A stretch of DNA of 64,000 nt, taken from contig NZ_KB893172.1 of assembly GCF_000374025.1 (NCBI RefSeq), forward strand, positions 372,001 to 436,000, read 5' to 3'. Below, piece after piece: positions 53,715-61,670 of this stretch (its first letter is position 1; the number at the start of each line of letters is the position of its first letter). A program made the position numbers and the translations under genes. The stretch comes from Spirosoma panaciterrae DSM 21099 (GTDB taxonomy: Bacteria; Bacteroidota; Bacteroidia; Cytophagales; Spirosomataceae). The notes beneath the pieces are model-generated. The model was not told the DNA's origin and searched no databases. It saw only the letters and a program-made list of their open reading frames with translations.

Positions 53715-56090
53715 TTATTCTGATCGTAACGATTTTATAGGGTTCATTAAGGCCGCCCGAATAGCCTGGTAACTGACAGTCATAAGCGTGATGCACGTGG
53801 CCCCTAAACCGGATAGGGCGAAAATAGTCCAGGTGATCGTGGTATGGTAGTCGTACTGCTCGAGCCAGTCGTCCAGAAAATACCAGGCAATAGGCGCGGC
53901 AATCAGGAAGGAAATAGCAACCAGCCGTACGAAGTCTTTGGAAAGCAATCCCCACAGGCTAAAGACCGACGCTCCCAGCACTTTCCGAACGCCAATTTCC
54001 TTGATGCGTTGTTCGGCCACGAACGAAGCCAGCCCAAATAAGCCCAGGCAACTGATGAAAATAGCCAGAACCGCAAACACCCGAGCCAGCTTACCTACCC
54101 GTTCTTCGGTCCGAAACTTGGCGTCGTATTCTTCGTCCGTGAATTTGAAGTCGAATGGTGTATCAGGATCGTATTTTTTGAAAACCGCTTTAACCTGCTT
54201 GATCGCATCATCGACAGGAACGTCGGGTTTAAGTTTGATCGTCAGCACGTTTGCCCAGCCGTAGTTGATCAGGAAAATAGTGGGCTTGATGGGTTCATAA
54301 GGCGATTCCATCACCATGTTCTTCACAACACCGATGACCTGCATAGGCTTTCCGTTGTAGCGAATGGTTTTGCCAACAATATTTTTCAGGCCAGTCAGTT
54401 TGACAGCGGCTTCGTTAAGGACAAACGCTGAACTGTCCGTCGAAAAGTCCTTCGAGAAATCGCGTCCTTCCAGAACCTGCCAGCCAATGCTTTTGCCGAA
54501 GTGATGGGTGCAGGCCACAATTCCGAAGAGTGGTAACGATTTTGGATCCTTCCCTTCCCAGTCAAACCCGATCTGGTTGGACCATACACCTGTTGTCGGG
54601 CTTGAGGACTGGCTCATTTCATAAACAACCCCCGTCTTAAGCATATCTTCCCGTAAGGGGTCATATTTGCCGTATGTGCCTGGACTGAGCGAGGTTTGCA
54701 GCAGATTGGACCGATCGTAGCCAACCGGCCGGTTTTTGGCGTGCTGGATTTGCCGGAATACGATAAGCGTGCCAATGATGAGCGTGATCGACACTGTAAA
54801 CTGAACAACCACCAGCACCTTGCGGGGAAGTGCCGCCCATCGCCCAACCCGGAACGTCCCTTTCAGCACACTTAGCGGATTGAACGAGGATAAATACAGG
54901 GCGGGGTAACTGCCCGATAAAAAGCCCGTAATGAGCGAAAAACTGAGCAGGAGTAGCCAGAAAACGGGATTGGCAAAGGGGATACTCACTTGCTTGCCTG
55001 ACAAATCATTGAACGATGGGATCGCAATCAGAACAATAATCAGGGCGATGATCAAAGCAAAGAAAACCACCAGCATCGATTCGCTCAGGAACTGGAAAAT
55101 CAATTGGTGACGCAGCGAACCTACAGCTTTGCGAATCCCCACTTCTTTGGCCCGCTTTTCGGAACGGGCCGTGCTCAGGTTCATGAAGTTGATGCAAGCC
55201 AGCAATAGCACAAACACACCGATCAGGCTGAACAGCCAGACAAACTGAATACCACCACCGATGTTTTTTCCGTCTTTAAAGTCAGAATAGAGGTGCCAGT
55301 TGCTCATCGGGTGCAGAAAATATTCCGGGTTTTCGCCCTCCGAGCCGTGCTTTTTCTCCACATCCCGGATTTTAGCCGATACCTTCGTCATATCGGCACG
55401 GTCGGCAATTTGGGCATAGCACTGGAACGAGTGATTGCCCCATTGTTGCAGCGATTCTTTTACCCAGGTTTCGTCGGCCAGGTAAGCGCTCCAGGGCAGG
55501 TAATAGTTTACCTCGTAAAACGTGGAGTTGAAGGGTAGGTCTTCGAAAACGCCCGTCACTTTCACATTACGCTTGGCGTCAACTTTAACGATCTTACCCA
55601 GTGGATCGGCATTACCAAAGAGAGCCTCGGCGGTCGATTGGGAGAGAAGAATGGACGACGGTTCTTTTAAAGCCGTAGCATAATCGCCTTTGAGCATGGT
55701 AAGCGAGAGCATCTTCGGCAGTTCAGGCTCGGCATACATGCCCTCTTTGTTGATTTTTCGGTCGCCGTTAACCAGCAGATGGCCAAAATTCCAGGAGGCC
55801 AGCGCTACATCGGTGAAGTCCGATTTGTAGTTGTTTTTGACCGTATTGGCCGATGGGAGCGAAACCGCTCGGCTACTGCCAGTAGTTCCGTTGAAGGTCT
55901 GATTGACGTACAGTTGTGCCAGCCGGTCGTAGTTCTTATGAAATTTATTGAACGACAGTTCATCGTAAATCCACAGGCCAATCAACATAGCGATGGCCAT
56001 TCCAACGGCCAGCCCGACTATATTGATGGCTGAGTAGGCCTTGTTCTTGGCTAGATTTCGAAACGCAATCGTTAAATAACTTTTGAGCAT
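53715..56090 (-). CDS. MacB/FtsX-type ABC transporter permease (copy 3)
   Basis: A 791-residue permease, the first gene of the tandem run on the minus strand. It begins LKSYLTIAFRNLAKNKAYSA and has LSTARSEKRAKEVGIRKAVG in the first FtsX domain and FVAEQRIKEIGVRKVLG in the second. Domain order is as in the other copies. Its upstream region (56091-56390) is the likely promoter of the cluster. The transported substrate and the ATPase are not identifiable from the window. Confidence 0.93.
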   Translation of the reverse strand: MLKSYLTIAFRNLAKNKAYSAINIVGLAVGMAIAMLIGLWIYDELSFNKFHKNYDRLAQLYVNQTFNGTTGSSRAVSLPSANTVKNNYKSDFTDVALASWNFGHLLVNGDRKINKEGMYAEPELPKMLSLTMLKGDYATALKEPSSILLSQSTAEALFGNADPLGKIVKVDAKRNVKVTGVFEDLPFNSTFYEVNYYLPWSAYLADETWVKESLQQWGNHSFQCYAQIADRADMTKVSAKIRDVEKKHGSEGENPEYFLHPMSNWHLYSDFKDGKNIGGGIQFVWLFSLIGVFVLLLACINFMNLSTARSEKRAKEVGIRKAVGSLRHQLIFQFLSESMLVVFFALIIALIIVLIAIPSFNDLSGKQVSIPFANPVFWLLLLSFSLITGFLSGSYPALYLSSFNPLSVLKGTFRVGRWAALPRKVLVVVQFTVSITLIIGTLIVFRQIQHAKNRPVGYDRSNLLQTSLSPGTYGKYDPLREDMLKTGVVYEMSQSSSPTTGVWSNQIGFDWEGKDPKSLPLFGIVACTHHFGKSIGWQVLEGRDFSKDFSTDSSAFVLNEAAVKLTGLKNIVGKTIRYNGKPMQVIGVVKNMVMESPYEPIKPTIFLINYGWANVLTIKLKPDVPVDDAIKQVKAVFKKYDPDTPFDFKFTDEEYDAKFRTEERVGKLARVFAVLAIFISCLGLFGLASFVAEQRIKEIGVRKVLGASVFSLWGLLSKDFVRLVAISFLIAAPIAWYFLDDWLEQYDYHTTITWTIFALSGLGATCITLMTVSYQAIRAALMNPIKSLRSE

Positions 56091-56390
56091 AGGGTTAAGG
56101 GTTTAGGGGCAAAGGGCTGCATAGAGTGCCTCCACGCGACTACCCCGCAAAGACAGCTCAGGAGGCAGAATGTTGCTTACAGCCAGAGATTGTCTTGTAA
56201 ATGGAGAGCATTAAGGGTTTAGGAATCATTAGCTACGCTAATGGGGTCAACTTGTATGCCATGCCTGTAAATAGGTCTAATTTGGCTGGAAATGGCCTTT
56301 TTTGTGAAAACACCTGTCCGAAACCGTACATCCGTTGTCCGTTTCTGAACAGCAGCTATTGGGGGCGCAGGCAGCATGGTAAGCAAAAAA
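56091..56390. other. Intergenic region upstream of the permease cluster
   Basis: About 300 bases with no convincing gene. It starts with AAGGG/TAGGGG units like those of the permease spacers and has TGCCTCC and GGAGGCA as a loose inverted pair (about 56128-56168). An 81-codon plus-strand frame runs through the helicase terminator and is not credible. The promoter of the permease genes must lie here. Confidence 0.45.
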
Positions 56391-56425
56391 AACAGGCTGG
56401 GAAGTCGAGCCTCCCAGCCTGTTTC
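56391..56425 (-). terminator. Terminator of the DEAD-box helicase gene
   Basis: A 13-bp perfect stem (AAACAGGCTGGGA and complement), 9-base loop. On the minus strand it is followed by a run of Ts (the A-run at 56386-56393), the classical intrinsic terminator form. Confidence 0.88.
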
Positions 56426-56442
56426 TGTATCAAAATCAAGGA

Positions 56443-58596
56443 TTAGCGGGCAACTTCGATGTTTACCCGACGGCCTTTGATGGTGTTGCCTTCCATGGCA
56501 TCAACAACCCGGTTGGCTACATCTTTCGGTACATCCACATACGTAAACTTATCGAAGATGTCGATGCTGCCGATGCTGTTGCCTGGAATGTTGGCTTCGC
56601 CTGCAATGGCCCCAACGATGTCGCCTGGGCGTACATAATCCCGACGGCCGATGGTTACCATCAGGCGAGTCATATTGGCTTCCCGCTCGCGGGGCTGACG
56701 TTTGTCGTCTTTATCGAAATACCCATTGCGACCTCCGCTATCGCGACCGCCATCACGTGGGCCAGACGAACGATCCCGATCATTACGATCTCTATCGCCG
56801 AAACGTGGGCGATCGCCAAAGCCACCACGGTCTCTGTCGCCGAAGCGCGAGTTGCCCCGTTCTTCACGATCCCCGAACCGGCCCCGACCCCGATCATCGC
56901 GATCGCCGAAGCGACTACCCCGACGATCATCCCGGTCAAAGCGGCCACCTTTATCCCGATCGCCGAAACGATCCCGGCGGTCTTCACGACGACGATCATC
57001 GTCCAGACCCAGGTTCTGGTCAGCAAATTCGTTTTTCTCGATACCCATGCTGCGTTTTACCAGTGCAGCCACGATTTGTTCGGTCGTAAAGCCAGCGTGG
57101 TGCAGTTGTGTGAGCAGGTCATCGTATAGGTTCAGGTCGGTACTTTCGGCAATGGTCTGCTGAAGCTGCTCGATGAAACGGGCTTTGCGGATGCCTACAA
57201 TGTCTTCGAACGACGGGATAACGCCCTTTTCGACCCGAACTTTCGTATAATTCTGAATTTCGCGGAACCGGAATTTTTCATCCCGACCGACCAGCGAGAA
57301 CGCCCGGCCCGACTTGCCCGCCCGACCTGTCCGGCCAATGCGGTGTACGTAATATTCTTCGTCGAGTGGAATATCGAAGTTGATTACTGCGTCCACATCG
57401 TCGACGTCGATCCCCCGGGCTGCTACGTCGGTAGCCACCAGAATGCTGGTCGTACCCGCCCGGAATTTGCTCATGACGTTGTTTCGTTGTGCCTGCCGCA
57501 GGTCGCCGTGGAGCCCTTCGGCCTGATAGCCACGGATTTGCAGGTCTTCAACGATCTCGTCTACTTTACGTTTGGTGTTACAGAATACCAGCAGCAGTTT
57601 CAGGTCGTAGGTATCGATCAGGCGACACATCACTTCCACTTTGGCTTTTGGTTTCACTTCAAAATACACCTGCTCGATGTTGGTGTTGGTCAGTTCTTTC
57701 TTGACCACTTTCACCAATACGGGGTCTTGCAGGAATTTCTGGGTGATCTGCATAATGGGTTTCGACATGGTGGCCGAGAACAGAATCGTTTGCCGTTCTT
57801 CGGGCATATCGGCCAGAATGCTTTCAATATCTTCGCGGAAGCCCATGTCCAGCATTTCATCGGCTTCGTCGAGAATCATCATCTTGACGTTGTCGAGTTT
57901 CAGCGTGTTGCGTTCCATATGGTCCATGACCCGGCCTGGTGTACCGATCACTACATGCACACCGCCTTTCAGCGAGCGAATCTGGCGTTCGATGGAATCG
58001 CCCCCATAAATCGCTTCTACACGAACACCACGCTTGTATTTGGCCAGTTTACGGATTTCGTCAGATACCTGTAAGGCCAGTTCCCGGGTTGGGCATAGAA
58101 TCAGCGTTTGTACCGAACGGTCCTGTACATCAATCAGTTCGAGAGCTGGGATACCAAAGGCGGCTGTTTTACCCGTACCCGTCTGGGCCTGGCCAATCAC
58201 ATCACGGCCTGCCAGAATGGGCGGAATGGCTTCGGCCTGAATCGGCGATGGGCTTACAAAACCCATATCGGTTACTGCCTGAAGAATTTCGTCCGAAATA
58301 TCTAAGCTGGAAAATAGGATCTGGTTGGGATCGGCTTTCGGAGTTGTTTCGACAGTAGCTTTAGGCGTTTCGGCTGGCGCTGTCGTTGGCTCGTCGGCTA
58401 CGATGATCACTTTATCGGCCACTCCTTCGGCTACGGTTTCAACGGCGGTATCAGGGGCGAGTTCGTCTTCCGGGGTTGCTTTCTTTTTGGTGGTTTTGGC
58501 TTTTTTTGGTTCGGCCTGTGCTGCCAGTTCGGTAGCAATTTTTTCAATATCCAGCAGATCGACCTGATCAGCGGATTTAGTTGTTTTCGTTTTCAT
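56443..58596 (-). CDS. DEAD-box RNA helicase with DbpA-type RNA-binding domain
   Basis: A 717-residue helicase. An Ala/Thr/Lys-rich N-terminal extension (about 1-90) precedes the core: Q-motif region SPIQAEAIPP, Walker A AQTGTGKT near 137, PTRELALQ, the DEAD motif in LDEADEMLDMG, FSATM, and HRIGRTGRAG. Residues about 530-635 form an Arg/Asp/Gly-rich linker of repeated RFGDRD units, encoded by short direct repeats. A DbpA-like domain (about 640-717; GRRDYVRPGDIVGAIAGEA) binds RNA. It fits the CsdA/DeaD group, which acts in ribosome assembly and cold response. A leader of about 340 bases precedes it. Confidence 0.95.
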   Translation of the reverse strand: MKTKTTKSADQVDLLDIEKIATELAAQAEPKKAKTTKKKATPEDELAPDTAVETVAEGVADKVIIVADEPTTAPAETPKATVETTPKADPNQILFSSLDISDEILQAVTDMGFVSPSPIQAEAIPPILAGRDVIGQAQTGTGKTAAFGIPALELIDVQDRSVQTLILCPTRELALQVSDEIRKLAKYKRGVRVEAIYGGDSIERQIRSLKGGVHVVIGTPGRVMDHMERNTLKLDNVKMMILDEADEMLDMGFREDIESILADMPEERQTILFSATMSKPIMQITQKFLQDPVLVKVVKKELTNTNIEQVYFEVKPKAKVEVMCRLIDTYDLKLLLVFCNTKRKVDEIVEDLQIRGYQAEGLHGDLRQAQRNNVMSKFRAGTTSILVATDVAARGIDVDDVDAVINFDIPLDEEYYVHRIGRTGRAGKSGRAFSLVGRDEKFRFREIQNYTKVRVEKGVIPSFEDIVGIRKARFIEQLQQTIAESTDLNLYDDLLTQLHHAGFTTEQIVAALVKRSMGIEKNEFADQNLGLDDDRRREDRRDRFGDRDKGGRFDRDDRRGSRFGDRDDRGRGRFGDREERGNSRFGDRDRGGFGDRPRFGDRDRNDRDRSSGPRDGGRDSGGRNGYFDKDDKRQPREREANMTRLMVTIGRRDYVRPGDIVGAIAGEANIPGNSIGSIDIFDKFTYVDVPKDVANRVVDAMEGNTIKGRRVNIEVAR

Positions 58597-58938
58597 TAAC
58601 CTGGAATATAAGAGTTAAAACTCTCCAAGCGAAGACGAGTGTATGCCGGTGAACGGCGCGATACTGCGAGAATTGCCCAACGAAGCTGCCCAACGACCCA
58701 ACAAAGGCCCCCAACTATCCCCTGACCTATTCAAAGAGGAAATGACAACAAACCAGTGTGCCGACGCACGACGTACTGATTATGACCGATTCAACGATTA
58801 GCCCACGCGCAAAAACTTCACTCATGAAGCGTCCACCCAGAAACCCATCCTGTACATCCGTACATAAGCTCTGTCAGACCTAACTCAGCGTGTTAAAAAG
58901 GAGAGAAACAGAGACGCGACGGATGCCGCTTTAGAAAA
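58597..58938 (-). other. Long 5' leader of the helicase gene
   Basis: If the promoter at 58946-58976 is correct, transcription starts near 58939 and the transcript carries about 340 untranslated bases before the start codon at 58596. No gene is visible in it on either strand. Long leaders are known for cold-inducible helicases of this family, which suggests regulation at the RNA level, but I cannot identify a named structure. Confidence 0.45.
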
Positions 58939-58945
58939 TCTGGTG

Positions 58946-58976
58946 CAAAAGTAAGAAGAACTTCGCAAAAAAGCAA
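58946..58976 (-). promoter_or_regulatory. Bacteroidota-type promoter of the helicase gene
   Basis: On the minus strand, TTG (58976-58974), a 20-base spacer, then TACTTTTG (58953-58946), an exact TAnnTTTG match with the usual -33/-7 spacing. Confidence 0.6.
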
Positions 58977-58984
58977 GTATAGGC

Positions 58985-59005
58985 CGATTAATATTGTATT
59001 AATCG
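58985..59005. promoter_or_regulatory. Palindrome upstream of the helicase promoter
   Basis: CGATTAATA, TTG, TATTAATCG: perfect 9-bp arms with a 3-base centre, just upstream of the helicase promoter. A candidate operator or the terminator hairpin of the DUF2256 operon. The remaining bases to 59156 show nothing. Confidence 0.45.
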
Positions 59006-59156
59006 TAGAGATGGGGTCAATTGGCTTAACTATACAGAACGAAATTTGCCTGGTGTGAGCCAGCAGCAATCCGCTGCTGAATGCGCTACACGCTGGTTAG
59101 GTGAAAGTAGCCCTGGGATTGGTTATAGGGCACGAGATGGGTTTATGGCGGCTCTT

Positions 59157-59315
59157 TTACGATGATTTGTGGGCTTTTGCTTTATTCATTCGGCATTGAT
59201 CACTGCAATATTTAACGTCATCCCACACGTTCTCCCACTTTTTACGCCAGGTAAATGGCCTGTTGCATACGATACAGACTTTAGTTGGCAAGTCACTTTT
59301 TTTAGTGTGTTTCAT
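59157..59315 (-). CDS. DUF2256 domain protein (small zinc-finger-like)
   Basis: A 52-residue protein from ATG 59315 to TAA 59157. It reads MKHTKKSDLPTKVC then IVCNRPFTWRKKWENVW and ends with YCSDQCR. Two Cys pairs (CxxC at residues 14/17, CxxxC at 37/41) and FTWRKKWE are the hallmarks of DUF2256, a likely small zinc-binding protein. I recall this family as often encoded next to cryptochrome/photolyase genes, which fits the photolyase-like gene 37 bases upstream. It is probably the third gene of an SDR-FAD protein-DUF2256 operon. Function unknown. Confidence 0.9.
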   Translation of the reverse strand: MKHTKKSDLPTKVCIVCNRPFTWRKKWENVWDDVKYCSDQCRMNKAKAHKSS

Positions 59316-59352
59316 AAATAGCACTAATAAACAAAGGGGGTATGAACATGAT

Positions 59353-60453
59353 TTACACCGCTTGCAAGGTCAATAATTCGCCCTGTAATTTTTTCCAATA
59401 GTTGAAGAACGACGGAAAATAACCGCGAATAGCAGGTGATAGCCAATCTCTCTGATGCTGAATCCCACGGTAGTGCTGTGTTGTAGGATGTTCTTTGTAA
59501 TGGATTGAGGTTGGTCTGATTGCCAATAATTCATCAAACTCAGCAACTACTACTTGTATGTTGTTTATATTTTTTGCCAGTTCAAGAATAAATGCAATCG
59601 TTCTGTCGCAGACGGGGTATTTTTTAAAGAAACTTGGCTCAAGGAGTAAAACCCGATTGGCTTTTATATCCGTATTCCAATCGGGATCTAAGTTGTAGAA
59701 ATTGTAAATGTATGTTGGTAATGCTTCGTCAATGATTGGAGGTTTCGTGATCGGTAAATTCGTTGGCAATACGAAAGGTTCTGTTGCGGTTAATTCAACT
59801 GGAATGGCGATGTCTGCCAAATCTTCATAGCTTTTATCCAGAAATGTTTTTTGCTGATTCGTATGGCAATAGCGATTGATATTTTCCTGATTCGCAACGT
59901 ATTTTTTAGTGCTGTTACTACCTGCTACCCATTGCCAACTGAGCGCATTGCTGGCCCAATCGGCATCCAGCAAATGGTAGTACATCCATTGCGCCGGATT
60001 CTTCCAGTGACTTTGAGCGATGTTGCAGGCCATACTGGCTACATACAGTCGGCAATGATTATGCATATAGCCCGTGTCATACAATTCCCTGATGCCTGTA
60101 TCAACGGCTTCTATGGTTGTGTTAGCCTTAAGAATTGCAGATGGCGTATTGTAATGGATTACGTTTTCCTGCGCCTGCTTAAGGTCCTGGTCAATGGCAT
60201 CACCTTTGGCTATCCAAACCTGCTGAAAATAATCTCTCCAGGCCAGTTCTTTTAAAAATGAACTGATCTGGCTGGTTGTGTATCCTTTCGCTAACGTGCA
60301 CTGGGCAATTTGTTTTGTACTGATTACTCCTCGGGATACATAGGGCGACAGCCGAGTAACAGCACCATCTACGTAGTTTCTGGTCTGGCCGTATTTTATC
60401 GGATCAACGCTATCAATTAAATCTAGAATCTCGCTGTAGACTGTCGTAAACAT
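59353..60453 (-). CDS. Photolyase/cryptochrome-like FAD-binding protein without antenna domain
   Basis: A 366-residue protein; ATG 60453 is preferred to a TTG two codons before. It contains the helical FAD-binding domain of photolyases: YVDGAVTRLSPYVSRGVIS, LKELAWRDYFQQVW, MHNHCRLYVASMACNIAQ, and WASNALSWQWVAGS followed by KKYVANQENINRYC. The N-terminal Rossmann-like antenna domain of standard photolyases (about 130 residues) is missing. The C-terminal 120 residues form an extra region. It may be a light- or redox-responsive flavoprotein rather than a complete repair enzyme. The cluster is AT-rich (26 G/C in a 60-base sample) compared with its surroundings. Confidence 0.87.
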   Translation of the reverse strand: MFTTVYSEILDLIDSVDPIKYGQTRNYVDGAVTRLSPYVSRGVISTKQIAQCTLAKGYTTSQISSFLKELAWRDYFQQVWIAKGDAIDQDLKQAQENVIHYNTPSAILKANTTIEAVDTGIRELYDTGYMHNHCRLYVASMACNIAQSHWKNPAQWMYYHLLDADWASNALSWQWVAGSNSTKKYVANQENINRYCHTNQQKTFLDKSYEDLADIAIPVELTATEPFVLPTNLPITKPPIIDEALPTYIYNFYNLDPDWNTDIKANRVLLLEPSFFKKYPVCDRTIAFILELAKNINNIQVVVAEFDELLAIRPTSIHYKEHPTTQHYRGIQHQRDWLSPAIRGYFPSFFNYWKKLQGELLTLQAV

Positions 60454-60502
60454 GATCAATCTGCTGGTTGGAAGTAGTCGTATGGCAACAAAGTGTATGC
60501 CT

Positions 60503-61192
60503 TTATTTTATGCTGCTCATGCCGCCATCTACTGAAAAAATTTGCCCCGTAATCCATTGGCTTTCTTCACTCAGTAAATAAGCTGCCATCGTCGCGATAT
60601 CAGCGGGTGTGCCGATTTTTTTTAAGGGATGTCTTTGCGCATTGGCTTCGATTTTTTCCTGGGTATTCAAAAGACTATAGGCCAGTGGTGTATTGGTTAT
60701 GGAGGGGGCAATACAATTTACCCGCACAGTCGGTGCGAGTTCTGCGGCTAAGGCTTTTGTTAACCCTTCTATAGCACCTTTACTTGTACTCACCAGGCTA
60801 TGGAAATTAAATCCTAGCCTTGCAGCTACTGTGCTAAATAGCACTATACTGCTGTTTTCTGCTTTTTTTAGCGCTGGCAAGCAGTGCTGAATCACTTTAA
60901 TCGCTCCGGTTACCTGCAATTTGAAATCAGCAATAAAATCGTCTTCTTTAAACCGAGCAAACGGTTTTAACTGTATAGCACCGGGGCAATAGGCCAGGCC
61001 ATCTAATTTATCGGGCAAAAAGCTGAAATCGGGCTGCTCATCCAACACGTTCAGGTAGTGCGACGATACATTTTGAAAGGAAGCTACTTCGTTTTTATAG
61101 TAAGTGCCTGTTACGTAATGGCTTTCCGCGAGTTTTGCAGAAAGCGCTTTTCCTATTCCAGAACTGTGCCCGACAACTAAGTAATTTTTCAT
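60503..61192 (-). CDS. SDR family oxidoreductase lacking the catalytic tyrosine
   Basis: A 229-residue short-chain dehydrogenase-like protein. The nucleotide-binding GHSSGIG is at the N-terminus, CPGAIQ replaces the NNAG-like motif, and the C-terminal VNCIAPSITNTPLA and GQIFSVDGGMSS are typical. The catalytic segment reads HSLVSTSKGAIEGL: the lysine is present, but the Tyr four residues before it is Val, so the YxxxK motif is broken. It is first in the cluster with the FAD protein and DUF2256. It could be a non-enzymatic or altered SDR. AT-rich. Confidence 0.88.
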   Translation of the reverse strand: MKNYLVVGHSSGIGKALSAKLAESHYVTGTYYKNEVASFQNVSSHYLNVLDEQPDFSFLPDKLDGLAYCPGAIQLKPFARFKEDDFIADFKLQVTGAIKVIQHCLPALKKAENSSIVLFSTVAARLGFNFHSLVSTSKGAIEGLTKALAAELAPTVRVNCIAPSITNTPLAYSLLNTQEKIEANAQRHPLKKIGTPADIATMAAYLLSEESQWITGQIFSVDGGMSSIK

Positions 61193-61436
61193 TAAAGCGA
61201 AACGAGTTGATCCGTGTAGTTGGTTGATTATCAGAAGGTGAAATTATGTCGAATAGAGTACTCAAATGTTAACGTTAATGTTTCGTACAATTCGGATCTA
61301 TCCAGGCATAGAACGACGAAAACGACACTGACACAAAAGTCGAAACAGGTGTACTGATTGTATTCGTTCATGATGATTCATTTTTCAACTTTGTCAAAAT
61401 GAGTCATCAATCGGTGTTGTAAATACCCCTATACGC

Positions 61437-61670
61437 ATGAGTCCCACTGTTGGTAAGTACATTATTCTGATCGGAGCCGCTATTGTGCTGGTAGGCGTGA
61501 TCGTTTATCTTTTCGGCGATAAGCTCCATTGGCTGGGTCGGTTGCCGGGCGATATTCGGATAGAGAATAAAGACGGGGGTGGGTTTTATTTTCCCATCGT
61601 AACCTGTATTGTGGTCAGCGTGATTCTGAACCTGATTATCGTTCTGATCCGTCGCTTTTTCGGGTCTTAG
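61437..61670 (+). CDS. DUF2905 small membrane protein
   Basis: A 77-residue protein with two hydrophobic segments (about 6-25 and 52-70). Between them lies the family signature HWLGRLPGDIRIENKDGGGFYFPI. DUF2905 proteins are widespread and of unknown function. The last 35 bases overlap the 3' end of the convergent gene at 61636. Confidence 0.92.
   Translation: MSPTVGKYIILIGAAIVLVGVIVYLFGDKLHWLGRLPGDIRIENKDGGGFYFPIVTCIVVSVILNLIIVLIRRFFGS

Noticed and set aside
56201-56446. 81-codon plus-strand frame ending in the helicase terminator
   Set aside because: It reads through a clear intrinsic terminator hairpin and resembles nothing known.
56690-57010. Regular short repeats at first suggesting a CRISPR or satellite array
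   Set aside because: They are in frame inside the helicase gene and encode RFGDRD units; spacers are not unique.
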